Shown piece after piece: positions 62,074-64,000 of a stretch of 64,000 bases of DNA. The number at the start of each line of letters is the position of its first letter. Position 1 is the stretch's first letter. Under the pieces are notes generated by a model. That model did no database searches, was not told the origin of the DNA, and worked only from the letters and a program-made list of their open reading frames with translations. This DNA comes from Micavibrio_C sp046294845 (GTDB lineage Bacteria; Pseudomonadota; Alphaproteobacteria; Micavibrionales; Micavibrionaceae): positions 558,001-622,000 of the forward strand of contig JBKBNU010000001.1 of the NCBI GenBank assembly GCA_046294845.1, written 5' to 3'. The position numbers were made by a program, and so were the translations under genes.

Positions 62074-62158
62074 TAAGTCCGGAATAAGATTTTACAAGCT
62101 CTCGACATTGTTCTCTTTTTGTTCTAGTCTTTAAGCAGATAGAAAGAGGCGAATCACA

Positions 62159-63559
62159 ATGGCCAAACCAGCAAAAAACTATGTCTGCCAGTCCTGCGGC
62201 GCGGTGACCTCGAAATGGGCAGGAAAGTGCGAGTCCTGTCAGGAATGGAACTGCCTGATCGAAGAAGTGGTACAGGCCGCCGTCCCCAAGGGCATGGGTG
62301 CCAAAAAGGGGCGTTCGCTTGATCTGGTGGATTTGAGCGGGCAAAGCCATGAAAGGCTGCCGCGTCTGGTGACAGGCATTGCCGAATTCGACCGTGTTAC
62401 CGGTGGCGGGGTTGTGCCGGGTTCGGCTTTGCTGATCGGCGGGGACCCCGGTATCGGCAAATCGACTTTGTTGTTACAGGTTGTGTGTGCCCTCAGTAAG
62501 AAAAAGGCGCGCTGCGTTTATGTATCGGGTGAAGAGGCTGTCGATCAGGTTCGTTTGCGTGCCGATCGTCTGGGTTTGGCGCAATCGCCTGTCGAGCTTG
62601 CCTCGGCTACTTCGGTACGCGATATCGTGGCCACCATGGAAGATAGTGATAAACCGATTGATCTGTTGGTCGTGGATTCGATCCAGACAGTCTATGTCGA
62701 TAATGTCGATAGTGCACCCGGAACGGTCACACAAGTAAGGACATCAGCGCAGGAAATTATCCGTGTTGCCAAAAAACGTAACACGGTTGTGCTGTTTGTC
62801 GGTCATGTGACCAAGGATGGCCAGATTGCAGGCCCGCGTGTTCTTGAACATCTGGTTGATGCTGTCCTGTATTTTGAAGGTGACCGCTCGCACCAGTTCC
62901 GTATTCTGCGTACGGTCAAAAACCGTTTTGGTCCGACGGATGAAATTGGCGTTTTCGAAATGGCCAATGAGGGTTTAGTCGAAGTCGCGAATCCTTCGGC
63001 GCTTTTCCTCTCGCAACGCCAGCCCGATGTCACGGGATCTGTTGTGATGGCGGCCCTTGAAGGGACGCGCCCTGTTCTGGTTGAGGTACAGGCTTTGGTG
63101 TCTGTTTCACCGCTTGGGACCCCCCGCCGCGCCGTGATTGGTTATGATTCGGGCCGCCTGTCAATGGTTCTGGCTGTGCTTGAAACACGCTGCGGATTAC
63201 AGTTTTCGGGCTGTGATGTGTATTTGAATATTGCCGGCGGCATTCGTATTCATGAACCTGCTGCCGACCTTGCAGTGGCGGCGGCCCTGATCTCTTCCTT
63301 GAATAATGTGGCGGCACCTGCCGATGCGATTTTCTTTGGAGAAATTGGTCTTGCCGGTGAAATCAGGCAAGTGCCGCAGCCGGATGTGCGTTTGAAGGAG
63401 GCTTCAAAATTGGGGTTCGGCAGTGCCGTGATGCCGCGCCGCAAGGCGGTGAAAGAAGGACGCAAGCCCGATCCGTTACGTGTGGATGAGTTGGGACATT
63501 TGCAGGATCTGGCCGATATCCTGCGCGATCGGGGTGGTCCACGGCGCGCGATTGCCTGA
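62159..63559 (+). CDS. radA: DNA repair protein RadA
   Basis: RadA (Sms) processes recombination intermediates and unwinds DNA at D-loops. The 466-residue protein has the N-terminal C4 zinc finger (CQSCGAVTSKWAGKCESC), the RecA-like core with Walker A GGDPGIGKST, Walker B LLVVDSIQTV and the RadA KNRFG motif (TVKNRFGPTDE), then the Lon-like domain (DVYLNIAGGIRIHEPAADLAVAAAL). It has a 85-bp upstream region with a TTTTTGTTC stretch and a GAGGCG site. Confidence 0.96.
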   Translation: MAKPAKNYVCQSCGAVTSKWAGKCESCQEWNCLIEEVVQAAVPKGMGAKKGRSLDLVDLSGQSHERLPRLVTGIAEFDRVTGGGVVPGSALLIGGDPGIGKSTLLLQVVCALSKKKARCVYVSGEEAVDQVRLRADRLGLAQSPVELASATSVRDIVATMEDSDKPIDLLVVDSIQTVYVDNVDSAPGTVTQVRTSAQEIIRVAKKRNTVVLFVGHVTKDGQIAGPRVLEHLVDAVLYFEGDRSHQFRILRTVKNRFGPTDEIGVFEMANEGLVEVANPSALFLSQRQPDVTGSVVMAALEGTRPVLVEVQALVSVSPLGTPRRAVIGYDSGRLSMVLAVLETRCGLQFSGCDVYLNIAGGIRIHEPAADLAVAAALISSLNNVAAPADAIFFGEIGLAGEIRQVPQPDVRLKEASKLGFGSAVMPRRKAVKEGRKPDPLRVDELGHLQDLADILRDRGGPRRAIA

Positions 63560-63564
63560 TTGTA

Positions 63565-64000
63565 TCAGGGTTGGAGTTTATCCTTGGCACCCGCCAGTAA
63601 AGCCAGAGAAGGTTCCGCATTCTTCTTCTTCAGGAAATCCTGTGCGTAATCGCGCATTGTTTTGGACGGATGGTAATAGATGATGTGGGTTGCGCGGGCA
63701 TCATACATGGCTGTGATGGCTTTTGGATTTTCTTCTAGAATATCGGCATCTGTAATATCATCAAGGTAGTTGTTCGAGAAATTGCCAAGCCACATATTCG
63801 CGGCTTCTTCTTCCAATTGGGCACGAATTTCACTAACGGGTTCGGGAGGAACAGCCGTAGCCGCACGACGTCCACCACGGGCGGCACCTTCTGCAACGGC
63901 GGCGGCCAGCTCGCTTGCCTGCAGTTCAGTGATAGCTCCCATGTCAGGGAGGGCTTCCAGAGCATCCAGCAACAGAGCTTTCACAGACGGGTGATGACCA
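63565..64000 (-). CDS. Unknown protein, N-terminus beyond the window
   Basis: A frame on the minus strand that ends 5 bp from the radA stop and is still open at the right edge. The visible part (145 codons) has an Ala-rich helical segment (ELAAAVAEGAARGGRRAATA), then a mixed part with YLDDITDADILEENPKAITAMYDARATHIIYYHPS. A GTG at 63984 could be a start, but the frame reads on to the edge without a stop, so a longer gene is likely. No family recognised. Confidence 0.5.
   Translation of the reverse strand, partial: GHHPSVKALLLDALEALPDMGAITELQASELAAAVAEGAARGGRRAATAVPPEPVSEIRAQLEEEAANMWLGNFSNNYLDDITDADILEENPKAITAMYDARATHIIYYHPSKTMRDYAQDFLKKKNAEPSLALLAGAKDKLQP

Noticed and set aside
1..64000. CRISPR arrays, insertion sequences, prophage or integrase genes
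   Set aside because: I found no spaced direct repeats, terminal inverted repeats with a transposase, or phage proteins in either strand.

Overview
The window is chromosomal DNA of an alphaproteobacterium. The evidence is gene order plus protein families. folC-accD-trpA/trpB-trpF-pyrF, then ihfB-rpsA-cmk-aroA, then rnd-kdsD-(DedA)-lptC-lptA-lptB-rpoN-hpf-ptsN, then ffs(SRP RNA)-dnaX-ybaB, hsp20-DUF1150 and an SDHAF4-like gene near rsmB are all arrangements typical of that class. Lipopolysaccharide transport genes and lolA show a Gram-negative envelope. The genus cannot be read from the sequence. I see no transposase, integrase, prophage or CRISPR array; this is mostly core genome with small lineage-specific genes between conserved blocks.

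Layout. 1-7.6 kb: leftward folate, fatty-acid, tryptophan and pyrimidine genes (folC is cut by the window start), interrupted between trpA and trpB by a rightward RatA/COQ10-like gene and a YdcF-like gene. 7.7-13.4 kb: an orphan gene, then leftward ihfB, rpsA, cmk, aroA. 13.2-24 kb: orphan proteins, a membrane GGDEF-EAL protein, a dihydroorotase-family enzyme, a response-regulator protein, cysS, a pilin-like protein and small zinc or ParB-like proteins. 24-25 kb: hsp20 with a possible ROSE-type RNA thermometer, and DUF1150. 25-33.4 kb: the ptsN/hpf/rpoN/lpt/kdsD/rnd block and tRNA-Leu(CAG). 33.5-40.6 kb: a receiver plus degenerate-GGDEF protein, a possible small RNA, recR, lolA, putA and xseA.

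40.6-46.7 kb is the most accessory-looking part: two orphan proteins, two TerD-superfamily proteins, then DUF2089-LemA-TPM/PDZ, ending in tRNA-Thr(CGT) and a broken second copy of that tRNA. 47-51 kb: a C39-like peptidase, the SRP RNA with a readable promoter, dnaX, ybaB and xth. 51-57.5 kb: a membrane-anchored spermidine-synthase-like protein, an MFS transporter with a GNAT acetyltransferase, an M14-like peptidase and a patatin. 57.7-64 kb: SDHAF4-like gene, chorismate mutase, rsmB, rpe, a heparinase II/III-family protein, radA and a gene cut by the right edge.

The genes form several functional groups. The lpt, kdsD and lolA products build the outer membrane. ptsN, rpoN and hpf link nitrogen or stress state to transcription and ribosome hibernation. 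Two signalling proteins carry GGDEF domains whose signature is altered, which suggests sensory rather than synthetic roles for those domains. The best candidate for an undescribed system is the 41.5-46.6 kb TerD/LemA/TPM neighbourhood, but a shared function is an inference from gene order only.
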